Below are positions 38,301 through 45,646 of a stretch of 64,000 bases of DNA, one piece after another. This DNA is from an uncultured Arenicella sp. (GTDB lineage Bacteria; Pseudomonadota; Gammaproteobacteria; Arenicellales; Arenicellaceae), in contig CALINO010000003.1 of the NCBI GenBank assembly GCA_938045295.1, forward strand, positions 52,184 to 116,183, in the 5' to 3' direction. The first letter of the stretch is position 1, and each line of letters starts with the position of its first letter. The notes beneath the pieces were generated by a model. The model was not told the origin of the DNA. It saw nothing but the letters and a program-made list of their open reading frames with translations, and did no database searches. The translations under genes were made by a program, and so were the position numbers.

Positions 38301-38500
38301 ATGAACCTGTGTTTACCGAGGCCTACGGTCAGCTAGATGCCAATGCCAGCTACGAAATCAATGATTACTTTACGGTATTCGTAGAAGGTTTGAATCTAAC
38401 AAACGAGACGGTACGCCGGCATGGACGTTTTGCAGAGCAGCTGATTGACGCTGAGCAATACGGTGCAAGATACAACATTGGTTTTCGTGCCAAGTTTTAA
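35330..38500 (+). CDS. TonB-dependent receptor with STN domain (cassette 1)
   Basis: FecA-like transducing receptor of 1056 residues. Signal peptide about 1-31, STN domain about 35-107 (FDVPTTSLNEALMLVSKQSD, TVDEVLARILDGQELE), then a second signal-peptide-like segment about 123-147 (basic start, hydrophobic core, ANAQ), TonB-box region METVVVKGIRRSI, plug domain (IGKFPDTNLAESLQRISGVSID) and a barrel ending in NIGFRAKF. The STN domain should contact the FecR protein upstream. GTG start is uncertain: the AGGG site is in a hairpin, while a strong GAGGAG lies just downstream of it. Ligand unknown; the plug resembles carbohydrate-type receptors more than siderophore receptors. Confidence 0.92.
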   Translation: MRRIRGIKTLCSHVFVSAAVITNAGQPALADDATFSFDVPTTSLNEALMLVSKQSDVPLLFSPQLVGTTDIRGFLCECTVDEVLARILDGQELEALRTTYDVILIRPSDPRSLTGEESVNNTTRKTLVAAGVAATLTSLAAQQANAQTAEAEKSSEPIMETVVVKGIRRSIKDAMNVKRDAQGVVDAISAEDIGKFPDTNLAESLQRISGVSIDRSNNEGNQVTVRGFGPSFNLVTLNGRQMPRSSSLTSDGIPRSFNFRELSSELVSGIEVYKTGRATIDSGGIGSTINIKTARPFDYQGFKAFSSAKGIFDRSVETGDSVTPEFSGLISNTFLDGKVGVLVALAHSERHSHTDRVGTEGWVRNRGQNIDTSNIDNGSGSWWAPWTVDLDFLDTERERQNGQFVLQLAPSDTVTATIDYTLQRFEQTSQMNRQGLWFDDPTGTPDVNGTLVNPIEVTDELNFWAWQYHEKTEGDSLGINLEWQASDNLTFSLDMHDSESKSNPDGVNSEHRTNLANGVYELNDDGVLEGVADKRVNFTADFSGDIPTLSIDDSALAGGAFNPANIIPDLFHTFGYEIDNTIQQSRLAGKWDNVGEGALVAVDFGVQKTSYEVDTRRFGTFAFIKALNIDGLGLEFEEVGGALSEFGGADSIYPVVPRYSANGFIDLADQQGLFFQQAPSLDGVKEDTISLFVSADFQTEFNDMAVSANLGVRYEQTDIEAYSVQETIQNLQYNHLEGIHQVFDGNPVAQTLKGDYKRVLPNIDVKVDITDQLVGRFSYGRTITRSELDKLFPSTRITQVRPGDPSLAREGNPNLLPFESDNFDISAEYYYNDASYVSVGFFQKFVDNFIGETTVNRTLNDANGNPLTDPSVGANPALCPSDEIPDAACFNRSDQPVLTFEFTTPANLDSAEVDGWEFNIQHMFGDSGFGAIANYTIVNSDAEYDVRNVDGNRALAGLSDSFNLVGFYETDRLQVRAAYNWRDEFLLRGGNEPVFTEAYGQLDANASYEINDYFTVFVEGLNLTNETVRRHGRFAEQLIDAEQYGARYNIGFRAKF

Positions 38501-38584
38501 CATGATGTAGTGCATGCAGATACTTTGTCTGTCTTTTGAGGCCGCCAGGAAACTGGTGGCCTTATTTGTTTTTGCTTGCCTTCG

Positions 38585-38686
38585 GCGCTGTATACCCGCC
38601 GTGCTGGGTTCAACATTAATCCTTACCGCAGTACAGAAAAATACGCGCTTTAAACCGTTAAGGATTAATCGGCAGTAAACCGGTTG
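38585..38686 (+). pseudogene. queF 3'-end remnant, direct repeat copy 2
   Basis: Encodes ALYTRRAGFNINPYRSTEK-YAL and a stop, clearly the tail of a QueF protein, and continues beyond the stop with the same ATTAATCGGCAGTAAA stretch found after the intact gene. The conserved GGLDIN is degraded to AGFNIN, as expected for a non-functional fragment. No upstream part of queF precedes it. Confidence 0.85.
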
Positions 38687-38747
38687 TATCGATCATTATT
38701 CTTCTAATCAGGTACTTCATGAAGAATCAATAAGTTTTCACTGTCGG

Positions 38748-39419
38748 TCAGAGTTCAGTCAACTGCATAAGGCTTTCTTTATTAAGGATCGAAATGGCGG
38801 AATATTGTCGTTTAATCCAACCTGAGTGTTCCCACTTTTTTAGGGTTTTATTAATTGTTTGCCTAGACAGCCCAACCAATGAGCTTAGTTCTGATTGGGT
38901 AATAGTGAGTTGTTGCGGGTACCCTCGGCGTGCAAAAAATTCCAGCAGTCTTTTGGCTAGTCGTTGCTCTGGAGTGTAAGACATAAAGTCATCAATAACG
39001 TTAAACGCTTGCCGGCAGTGCGAGCACAGTAGAGTGACAAGTGCGCTGTAGACATGGTGATTACGCTGGCACAGGGAGTGAAGGCTGGATTTAGGAATAA
39101 TGGCCAGTACTGAGTCTCGAGTAGCCGTAACGTCGTGAGTTTTAAGGCCATGGTCTAAAACGGATATTTCGCCAAACCAATCGCCCGGCAGTAGCGGGGT
39201 GAAAATCAATTCATTGCCATTGATTGTTGTGCTGCTTGCGTACATGCGGCCTTCAAGCACTCCATACAAACCGTCGGCGTCGTCTCCTTTGCGTTGAATT
39301 ACTTGATTTTCGCGCACATTTTTCACCACCATGGCACTTAATAGCTCGTGCGACGCTTGGCTGGGTAAGCTTTCAAGCCATGGGCTTGTGGCGGCGATGT
39401 CGATCAGTCTTTGTTGCAT
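38748..39419 (-). CDS. Crp/Fnr-family transcriptional regulator
   Basis: A 223-residue regulator with an N-terminal cyclic-nucleotide-binding-like barrel (VLEGRMYASSTTINGNELIF, PGDWFGEISVLDHG) and a C-terminal Crp-type winged helix (LTITQSELSSLVGLSRQTINKTL). There is no N-terminal cysteine cluster, so it is not an FNR iron-sulfur sensor. It is divergent from the class II aldolase gene, and a perfect palindrome of the Crp type lies in the 137-bp space between them, suggesting autoregulation and control of the aldolase. Confidence 0.92.
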   Translation of the reverse strand: MQQRLIDIAATSPWLESLPSQASHELLSAMVVKNVRENQVIQRKGDDADGLYGVLEGRMYASSTTINGNELIFTPLLPGDWFGEISVLDHGLKTHDVTATRDSVLAIIPKSSLHSLCQRNHHVYSALVTLLCSHCRQAFNVIDDFMSYTPEQRLAKRLLEFFARRGYPQQLTITQSELSSLVGLSRQTINKTLKKWEHSGWIKRQYSAISILNKESLMQLTEL

Positions 39420-39442
39420 AAAATATCCTCACTTTATACTCA

Positions 39443-39464
39443 AATTGTAAATCAGTTTACAATT
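39443..39464. promoter_or_regulatory. Crp/Fnr-type operator palindrome
   Basis: Perfect 22-bp palindrome with arms AATTGTAAA and TTTACAATT around four bases; it fits TGTAA-N6-TTACA, a variant of the Crp half-site TGTGA. It begins 24 bases upstream of the regulator's start and about 90 bases upstream of the aldolase start. Confidence 0.65.
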
Positions 39465-39556
39465 CAATGAAAAGCCAGCCGCTATAGTTATAGGCGTAGT
39501 ATTGGCATAAATATTAGTGCTGAGTAAATTTTGAGCAGCGTATTTTCGAGGGTTGT

Positions 39557-40318
39557 ATGAGTGACACTGTAAGTAATGTGAAAGGCGTAGTCAGCGCCGA
39601 AGAATGGCAGTTGCGTGTTGATTTGGCGGCGGCCTACCGGTTAATTGCCTGGTATGGATGGGACGATTTAGTGTTTACGCATTTATCGGTTCGAGTGCCG
39701 GGTGACGACCATCATTTTTTAATTAACCCCTTTGGTTTTTTGTTTGAAGAGATTACCGCCAGCAGCTTGGTTAAAGTAGACCAAGACGGTAACAAAGTTT
39801 TGGAGTCACCTTATAATATTAATCCGGCCGGGTTTACCATTCACAGTGCGGTGCATGAAGGCCGAGAGAATGCTAAATGCGTGATGCATACCCACACGGC
39901 TAACGGAGTGGCGGTATCAGCGCAGCAAGACGGGTTATTGCCGTTATCACAACAGTCTTTATTTTGCTTGGCATCAATGAGCTATCATGACTATGAAGGC
40001 GTGGCACTGCGTGATGATGAAAAGCCACGTTTGGTGGCTGACTTAGGCGATGCTAACTTTATGATTTTGCGTAATCACGGCCTGCTCACTTGTGCAGAAA
40101 ACATTCCAGACACTTTTCTTGCTATGTATGTTTTGGAATCTTCTTGCGACATTCAAATAAAAGCACAAGCAGGGGGCACACTTGCGCCGGTTCCTGGTGA
40201 CGTTATTAACAATATGATGACGTCAGACAATGATGCAACTCAAGGGCTTGGTGGGCTGTTGGCTTGGCCGGGGTTGTTGCGCAAGCTTGATCGTCTTGAC
40301 CCGAGTTATAAAACATAG
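39557..40318 (+). CDS. Class II aldolase/adducin family protein
   Basis: Zinc-dependent aldolase-fold protein of 253 residues. Family marks are HLSVRVPGDDHHFLINPFG, the metal ligands in MHTHTANGVAVSA and the third ligand in ILRNHGLLTCA. Similar proteins act on sugar phosphates or are of unknown function; the adducin-like members are often orphan. Substrate cannot be told. The palindrome upstream suggests control by the neighbouring Crp-family protein. Confidence 0.9.
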   Translation: MSDTVSNVKGVVSAEEWQLRVDLAAAYRLIAWYGWDDLVFTHLSVRVPGDDHHFLINPFGFLFEEITASSLVKVDQDGNKVLESPYNINPAGFTIHSAVHEGRENAKCVMHTHTANGVAVSAQQDGLLPLSQQSLFCLASMSYHDYEGVALRDDEKPRLVADLGDANFMILRNHGLLTCAENIPDTFLAMYVLESSCDIQIKAQAGGTLAPVPGDVINNMMTSDNDATQGLGGLLAWPGLLRKLDRLDPSYKT

Positions 40319-40357
40319 CAATTACCGCACTTTATGAAAGCATTTTAACGCGCTCAA

Positions 40358-40669
40358 ATGGTGAAAATGATGACCTTTAATAGCTTTGCTGAGTTTTACC
40401 CCTATTACCTATCAGAACATCAAAATACGGTGTGTCGGCGCCTTCATTTTGTCGGCACCACGGTTGTTATTGCGCTGATTTTGGCCGCATTTTTCACTCG
40501 CCAGTGGTGGTTTTTGGCATTAACCCCCATTGCTGGGTATTCATTTGCATGGGTAGGTCACTTCGCGTTTGAGAACAACCGGCCGGCCACTTTCAAGCAC
40601 CCGTGGTACAGCTTTTTAGGCGATTGGAAAATGTTTTTTGATATGCTGACGCGTAAAATAGAGTGGTAA
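40358..40669 (+). CDS. DUF962 / Mpo1-like membrane protein
   Basis: A 103-residue protein with two membrane helices and the conserved pattern SFAEFYPYYLSEHQN, CRRLHFVGT, and WVGHFAFENNRPATF-HPWYSFLGD. Yeast Mpo1, a member of this family, is an Fe(II)-dependent dioxygenase for 2-hydroxy fatty acids; the histidines and acidic residues in the pattern are kept. The bacterial role is not established. Short start ambiguity: Met at residues 1, 4 and 5. Confidence 0.88.
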   Translation: MVKMMTFNSFAEFYPYYLSEHQNTVCRRLHFVGTTVVIALILAAFFTRQWWFLALTPIAGYSFAWVGHFAFENNRPATFKHPWYSFLGDWKMFFDMLTRKIEW

Positions 40670-40701
40670 ACACTTGTTTCTATTGAGCGTGTACCCAGTA
40701 A

Positions 40702-41214
40702 TTAATCGTCGAGCACTTTCGGCCAATTCTCATCGGCATCTTCAATTAAATTGTCTTTGTCTTTGAGCCAGCGCTTTTGTACCGACTTGCTGTAATTTAA
40801 ATAGAGCTTACCGTCATGAACGGTGAAATATTGTGGCTTTATTGAGGCAGTGGTGTTTTTAGACACGGCGTACGCGCAATAGCCGCCAAATTGTGGGCTG
40901 TACTTCTCTGGGTTTGACTCAAACAGTTCTAAATTAGATTGGCTAACAAACATCCAAGTGGCGCCATTGTGTTCTAAGGTGAACTCTTTAGAGCCCTTTA
41001 CCGGCTGGTTCTCAGTGAAATAAGCAACAGGGTCGTAACCTCTGATGGCTGCACGTTCTTTACCGCCAGAGTAAACAGGCTTTGCTGCATAAATAGCGCT
41101 GGAAAACAGTAATGCCAATAAACCAGCGACTAAGCCGGGAATTAAGCCAGTGCTAAGAGCATGACGAACTGATCGAGCGATTGATGATTTTGTATTTATG
41201 AAAGGCATCTGCAT
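40702..41214 (-). CDS. YHS-domain protein
   Basis: A 170-residue exported or membrane-anchored protein: hydrophobic segment about 21-43 ending in a signal-peptidase-like YAAKP, then a YHS domain (IRGYDPVAYFTENQPVKGS, GATWMFVSQSNLELFESNPEKYSPQFGGYCAYAVS). YHS domains are small metal-associated modules. The gene follows the response regulator by 23 bases on the same strand, so it may be part of that two-component operon. Function unknown. Confidence 0.88.
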   Translation of the reverse strand: MQMPFINTKSSIARSVRHALSTGLIPGLVAGLLALLFSSAIYAAKPVYSGGKERAAIRGYDPVAYFTENQPVKGSKEFTLEHNGATWMFVSQSNLELFESNPEKYSPQFGGYCAYAVSKNTTASIKPQYFTVHDGKLYLNYSKSVQKRWLKDKDNLIEDADENWPKVLDD

Positions 41215-41237
41215 ATTCTCGTTTTTTACGTTAGGCG

Positions 41238-42212
41238 TTAAGCTTTGGCGCTGCTGCCCAATAACTTGTTGAACATATCTTGTAGGCCGCCAATGAGTTT
41301 GCCTTGATTCTTTTCCACTTTAAATCGTTTTTGCGCTGATCTATGGCGCTTTAAAAAACGGTGGCGGTGAAATGCATTTTCCAGCGCTTTTTGAAACCCT
41401 TGCAGCTCTATTGGCTTGGCCAAGTATTTAAACACTTGGCCTTTGTTGATTAAGTCTACGGCTGTGTGTGCGTCGTACTCTTTGGTCAGGGCAATGGTGA
41501 TGACTTCTGGGCGCGCTTGTTTTAATAAGTTGATGGTTTGCAGTGCGGCTTGAGTGTTTTCAGACAATTCGATCACGGCCACTCCAATGTTGTCGCGGGC
41601 AACTGCGGCGGCAACCGCTTGTTCAATGTTTTGCGTGCCATAAATCATGATGGAATGATCGCTACAAAACTTGCGTATTTGGTGGCGTGTTTCTTTTGCG
41701 TTCTCCATCATTAACAGCGCATTTCCGCTTAACGTAGACGCCATTGAATCTGTAGAAGACGCCGCTGTTTCGTTGTCTTTTGCCTCTGCAGCTAAGGGCG
41801 CATCACTAATGGTTTCTGGTAACAGCGGTATCTCAGAGGCAAGCGCGGCCTCGGCAACCACTTCACGCATTTCTTCATTGCGCCACGGTTTATTAATAAA
41901 ACGGTATATTTCACCATCATTAATTGAGTCCACAATGGCTTGTTTGTCCATAAAACCAGTCAACAAAATGCGCATGGTTTGCGGGTAGAGTTGAGCAACC
42001 TTAGCCAGTAATTCATTGCCCAGCATGCCAGGCATTCGTTGGTCACTGACCACCACATCAAAGGGGGTTGTGGCTAATGTTTCTAATGCCTCTAGGCCGC
42101 CGTTGGCAACAGACACATCGTACTCTCGCCGAAATATGGCTTTTAACGCGCTGGTTACCCTAGGCTCGTCGTCAACAAATAGAACTTTATATTTTCTATC
42201 TACGTTGCTCAT
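41238..42212 (-). CDS. Response regulator with two receiver domains
   Basis: A 324-residue protein with no DNA-binding or enzymatic output domain. The first receiver (FVDDEPRVTSALKAIF, VVVSDQRMPGMLGNELL) has the phosphoacceptor Asp at about 57. The second, about residues 188-295, has Glu at about 215 (VAVIELSEN) where the Asp belongs and so is probably not phosphorylated; its KYLAKP loop is kept. The two are joined by a Ser/Thr/Ala-rich linker. Expressed with the histidine kinase just upstream (5 bases). Likely a relay or protein-interaction component. Confidence 0.9.
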   Translation of the reverse strand: MSNVDRKYKVLFVDDEPRVTSALKAIFRREYDVSVANGGLEALETLATTPFDVVVSDQRMPGMLGNELLAKVAQLYPQTMRILLTGFMDKQAIVDSINDGEIYRFINKPWRNEEMREVVAEAALASEIPLLPETISDAPLAAEAKDNETAASSTDSMASTLSGNALLMMENAKETRHQIRKFCSDHSIMIYGTQNIEQAVAAAVARDNIGVAVIELSENTQAALQTINLLKQARPEVITIALTKEYDAHTAVDLINKGQVFKYLAKPIELQGFQKALENAFHRHRFLKRHRSAQKRFKVEKNQGKLIGGLQDMFNKLLGSSAKA

Positions 42213-42217
42213 TATTG

Positions 42218-43951
42218 TTACCCGTCCCCATTATTTTTATTAAGGGGTAAAGTCACGATTATTTCCGTGCCTTTACCCAGTTCAGAATTAACCGCAATGT
42301 GGCCGTTGTGCGCTTGCACAATCTTATAGGCTATAGACATACCTAGCCCTGTCCCCAGCCCAATTTCTTTTGAGGTAAAAAAGGGGTCAAACATTTTTTG
42401 CTGTGTTTCTTGATCCATACCAATGCCTTGATCTTTGACGCTCACTGACAGCTGATTATCATGTTGCTGGGTAGCAACCATCAGTGTGCCGCCGCCATCA
42501 CTCATGGCTTGGCAAGCATTGGTAATTAAATTTAAGAATAACTGATTTAGCTTTGACGGTATGCAGTTAATCGCAGGCAGCTCGTTGAAGCTGCGCTCAA
42601 CAGTGACGTTATTTTCGCGTATATGGTTGCTGGCAATGGTCAGGGAGCTTTCAATGCAGTCGTGCAAATTCACTTGCTCTGTTGTCTGACGGTCTAAGCG
42701 GGCAAAATCTTTAAGACTGGTCACTAAGGTGGAAATTTCCCCCAGCCCATATTGGCCATCATTAAGCAGTTGTTCGCTTTCATCAACCAATTCGTTAGCG
42801 TCAACTTGTTTGTATTTTTTTAATGTAACCATTAGTTGTTTGCTAATAACCGCATTGTCTCGATTAGCATCGGTCACACATGTCATTAATGTACCCACTT
42901 CATTAACAACACTGCTTAGCTCTTGTAGGTTTAGCTTTAGAGTTTCAACGTTGCTGCTGACATAGCCCAATGGCGTATTAATTTCATGCGCCACACCGGC
43001 CACCATTTGACCAAGCGACGCCATTTTTTCTGATTGAATTAGCTGCTCTTGAGACTCTTGTAAGTCATTGTAAGCGGTTTCGATTTCTTGTGTTCGGTCA
43101 CTCACTTCTTGCTCTAAGGTTGAAAAGTGTTGGCGAATTTTCCAAGCAAAGAAAATTAATGCGCCTAGTAAGCCTGCACCGTAAGTGATCAGTGCATTGC
43201 GAAAAAGTGTTGACCCTTTAATCGCTTGATTGTGGTAAGCAACGTACTCTTTTTCAATGTTGTCTAATAAGGCGCCAGTCTCCAACGAGCTTAGGGTGTT
43301 AAAACTTGATGCAGCGTCGTCGTGATTGTCTAAAACGTCGATGACCGATTGTTTGTATTTTGCAAAGGTATTCAAACCATCCGTCGGAGCTTCGACTTGC
43401 AAGTTATTCAGTTGGTTCAATACCGCTTGTTTGTTCAAGTCTGCGCCAAGGGTTAATGAAAAGATTGTTGCGTTAATGTCACTGATTAACCGGTTAATGG
43501 GCGTTTCAGCGTCGGCTAATTCTAACGATTGAATGCCATTTAACGTGCTTGTTATGCCGCTTAGCGCCGTTGCAATCAGGGCGTTTTTTTCTACGTAAGC
43601 TTCCAATTTTTCTTCTCTGGAAGCGTAACGGTCATCGAAATTATTCACCGCTTCACTCAGTGGTGGGCTGCTCTCAATTTCTTCAAATAGAGCGTCATAC
43701 CTCAAGTTAGAAAACTCTTCACTAAGCTGATAATGAGTGTCTAGCAGGGTGTCATGATCAAATTCAGCATTAAATCGTGACTGATTGAGCAAAACCAACA
43801 GGTTCTTATCTAAGGTTTGTAAATTTCGAATCGATTCAGTGGTTTGTAGAAACACTGTTTGATCCAATTTTTCCTCTTGCGTCAACAGAGTGATGGTTAA
43901 CCCCACACCTACTACGATTAAAAGAGATAAAATGATCGCGTATTTTTTCAT
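42218..43951 (-). CDS. Sensor histidine kinase
   Basis: A 577-residue kinase: membrane helix about 5-23, all-helical extracytoplasmic domain about 25-250, membrane helix about 251-271, coiled coil about 275-310, phosphoacceptor box MVAGVAHEINTPLGYV (His about 322), and a HATPase domain (NLITNACQAMSDGG, DQGIGMD, GLGTGLGMSIAYKIV). The extracytoplasmic part has the leucine-rich, helical look of a DAHL domain, but I cannot be sure. Partner is the double-receiver protein that follows. Confidence 0.93.
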   Translation of the reverse strand: MKKYAIILSLLIVVGVGLTITLLTQEEKLDQTVFLQTTESIRNLQTLDKNLLVLLNQSRFNAEFDHDTLLDTHYQLSEEFSNLRYDALFEEIESSPPLSEAVNNFDDRYASREEKLEAYVEKNALIATALSGITSTLNGIQSLELADAETPINRLISDINATIFSLTLGADLNKQAVLNQLNNLQVEAPTDGLNTFAKYKQSVIDVLDNHDDAASSFNTLSSLETGALLDNIEKEYVAYHNQAIKGSTLFRNALITYGAGLLGALIFFAWKIRQHFSTLEQEVSDRTQEIETAYNDLQESQEQLIQSEKMASLGQMVAGVAHEINTPLGYVSSNVETLKLNLQELSSVVNEVGTLMTCVTDANRDNAVISKQLMVTLKKYKQVDANELVDESEQLLNDGQYGLGEISTLVTSLKDFARLDRQTTEQVNLHDCIESSLTIASNHIRENNVTVERSFNELPAINCIPSKLNQLFLNLITNACQAMSDGGGTLMVATQQHDNQLSVSVKDQGIGMDQETQQKMFDPFFTSKEIGLGTGLGMSIAYKIVQAHNGHIAVNSELGKGTEIIVTLPLNKNNGDG

Positions 43952-44165
43952 TATTATTATCGCCTAAACGTATTCAACCAATTAAATTGAGGCGTTTTAC
44001 CCGCCCTACACTTTGTACTATATAAGTACCCCATTACTGATAACAGACCTGCGCTTAGGTGTATATATGACAGTCGCCATGAATATTTACAATTCAAGGG
44101 TAGTGGATATGGCGCCTTACATACTCTAATTAATATACAGCCATTATGCTAACCCGTGTTCTGAG

Positions 44166-44942
44166 ATGGAAGCGTTAACTAACTCATTGACAGATATCAG
44201 CTTGCTCGTGATTCTATTATTAGTATTGGCTGCAATTATTGCCGGTTACATAGACACATTGGTTGGTGGCGGTGGGTTGATTATTATTCCAGCCTTGCTG
44301 GTAGCCGGGGTGCCGCCGATCATGGCTTTGGGCACCAATAAGCTGCAAGCGTGTGCGGGCACCGGAACCGCAAGCATTAAGCTGTTAAAGGCTAAGCGCA
44401 TCAATATTAGCACTGTTAAATGGCTAATGGCTTACGCGTTTGTTGGAGCGTTACTAGGTGCCGTGGTGGTGCAATACGTTGACACCAAAGCATTGGAATA
44501 TTTGATTCCGGTAGTGATTGGCGTGATTTTGATTTACTTTGTGGTTGCGCCGAAACCGGTTGATAAGCAAAGTGAGCCAAAGCTGTCTCAGCGCCATTAT
44601 GGTGCTAGCGCGGTGAGTGGCATTGGTTTTTACGACGGTATGTTTGGGCCAGCAACAGGCTCTTTCTTTGTGTTGTCGGCGATCAGTTTACGCGGGCAAA
44701 CCATCATTGAGGCAACAATGAACGCGAAAGCGTTAAATTTTGCCACCAATGTTGCATCGTTGTTGGTGTTTTTGTGGTTTGGCAACGTGGCCATTGTGTT
44801 GGGAGCCGTGATGATGTTGGGGCAATTCATTGGCGCAAGTTTAGGCGCTAGGGCGTTAACCAAAATTGACCCTAGCCTTTTAAGAAGTTTAGTAGTGGCA
44901 ATGTGTATTGTGATGTTGTTGGTGTGGTTGAAAGGCCATTGA
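44166..44942 (+). CDS. TauE/SafE family permease
   Basis: Integral membrane protein of 258 residues with about eight helices and the two family repeats (AGYIDTLVGGGGLIIIPALL with GTNKLQACAGT, and YDGMFGPATGSFFVL with ATNVASLL). TauE/SafE proteins export sulfite, sulfoacetate or related anions; the substrate here cannot be told. Single gene, divergent from the histidine kinase. Confidence 0.92.
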   Translation: MEALTNSLTDISLLVILLLVLAAIIAGYIDTLVGGGGLIIIPALLVAGVPPIMALGTNKLQACAGTGTASIKLLKAKRINISTVKWLMAYAFVGALLGAVVVQYVDTKALEYLIPVVIGVILIYFVVAPKPVDKQSEPKLSQRHYGASAVSGIGFYDGMFGPATGSFFVLSAISLRGQTIIEATMNAKALNFATNVASLLVFLWFGNVAIVLGAVMMLGQFIGASLGARALTKIDPSLLRSLVVAMCIVMLLVWLKGH

Positions 44943-45046
44943 GTGAGCATTAATTGGCTATTGAGTTAGTTGGAGCGTATAAATAGAGTGTTGGTTGTTG
45001 TAAATGAATATCGTAAGTAATAAATGTTGTGGCTGAGGGGATGTAA

Positions 45047-45646
45047 GTGACAGAAAATATAACCGAAGAGTTTCTGAAGTATCGGCGGGTGATTGCCTCT
45101 TTGTTGAGTCGTATTCGCCCGACCGCGTCGCGTCAAGACATTGAAGATATTCTTCAAGATACCTACATTAATACTTACAAATCATCGCTTAAGCAGCAAA
45201 TATTGTTTCCCAAAGCGTTTATGGTGAAAACCGCCATTCGGTTGGCGAACCGCACTATTAAGCTTGCTCAGAGAGTAGATACCGACGTGGATGTGAATAA
45301 CCAGTCGGACGAAAGCTTATTTCGCTACGACATCAGCTCATTTTCCAGCCAAACTGAGCAAGAAGTTTTGAATAGAGAAGATTTTGGGCTATTGTGCGCA
45401 GCGGTGGAAAAATTGCCGGAACAGTGCCGCAAGGTCTTTATTTTGAAGAAAGTGTATGGCTTATCGCAACGTGAAATATCCGCTGAGTTGGGGATCTCAG
45501 AAAGTACGGTCGAAAAACACGTTGCTAAAGGGTTGTTAAGAACGATGCAATATTATGATGAACACAACCAAGTGTTGAAAAGTAGTGACGCGCTTAAGGT
45601 CTCAAGTTTAAGTCAGTATAAACGCGTCAAGTCAGAGGGTAGGTAG
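45047..45646 (+). CDS. ECF sigma factor, FecI-like (cassette 2)
   Basis: A 199-residue sigma factor. Region 2: SRQDIEDILQDTYINTYKSS, FPKAFMVKTAIRLANR. Region 4: LPEQCRKVFILKKVYGLSQREISAELGISESTVEKHVAKGL. GTG start. It directly abuts the FecR gene (stop TAG then ATG). Sequence similarity to the cassette 1 sigma factor is concentrated in region 4, as expected for paralogues of different specificity. Confidence 0.92.
   Translation: MTENITEEFLKYRRVIASLLSRIRPTASRQDIEDILQDTYINTYKSSLKQQILFPKAFMVKTAIRLANRTIKLAQRVDTDVDVNNQSDESLFRYDISSFSSQTEQEVLNREDFGLLCAAVEKLPEQCRKVFILKKVYGLSQREISAELGISESTVEKHVAKGLLRTMQYYDEHNQVLKSSDALKVSSLSQYKRVKSEGR

Noticed and set aside
33041..38584. Mobile element with integrase in the queF-flanked cassette
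   Set aside because: Genes inside are only the sigma factor, FecR and receptor; no recombinase or transposase is seen, so the mobility claim is kept as inference.
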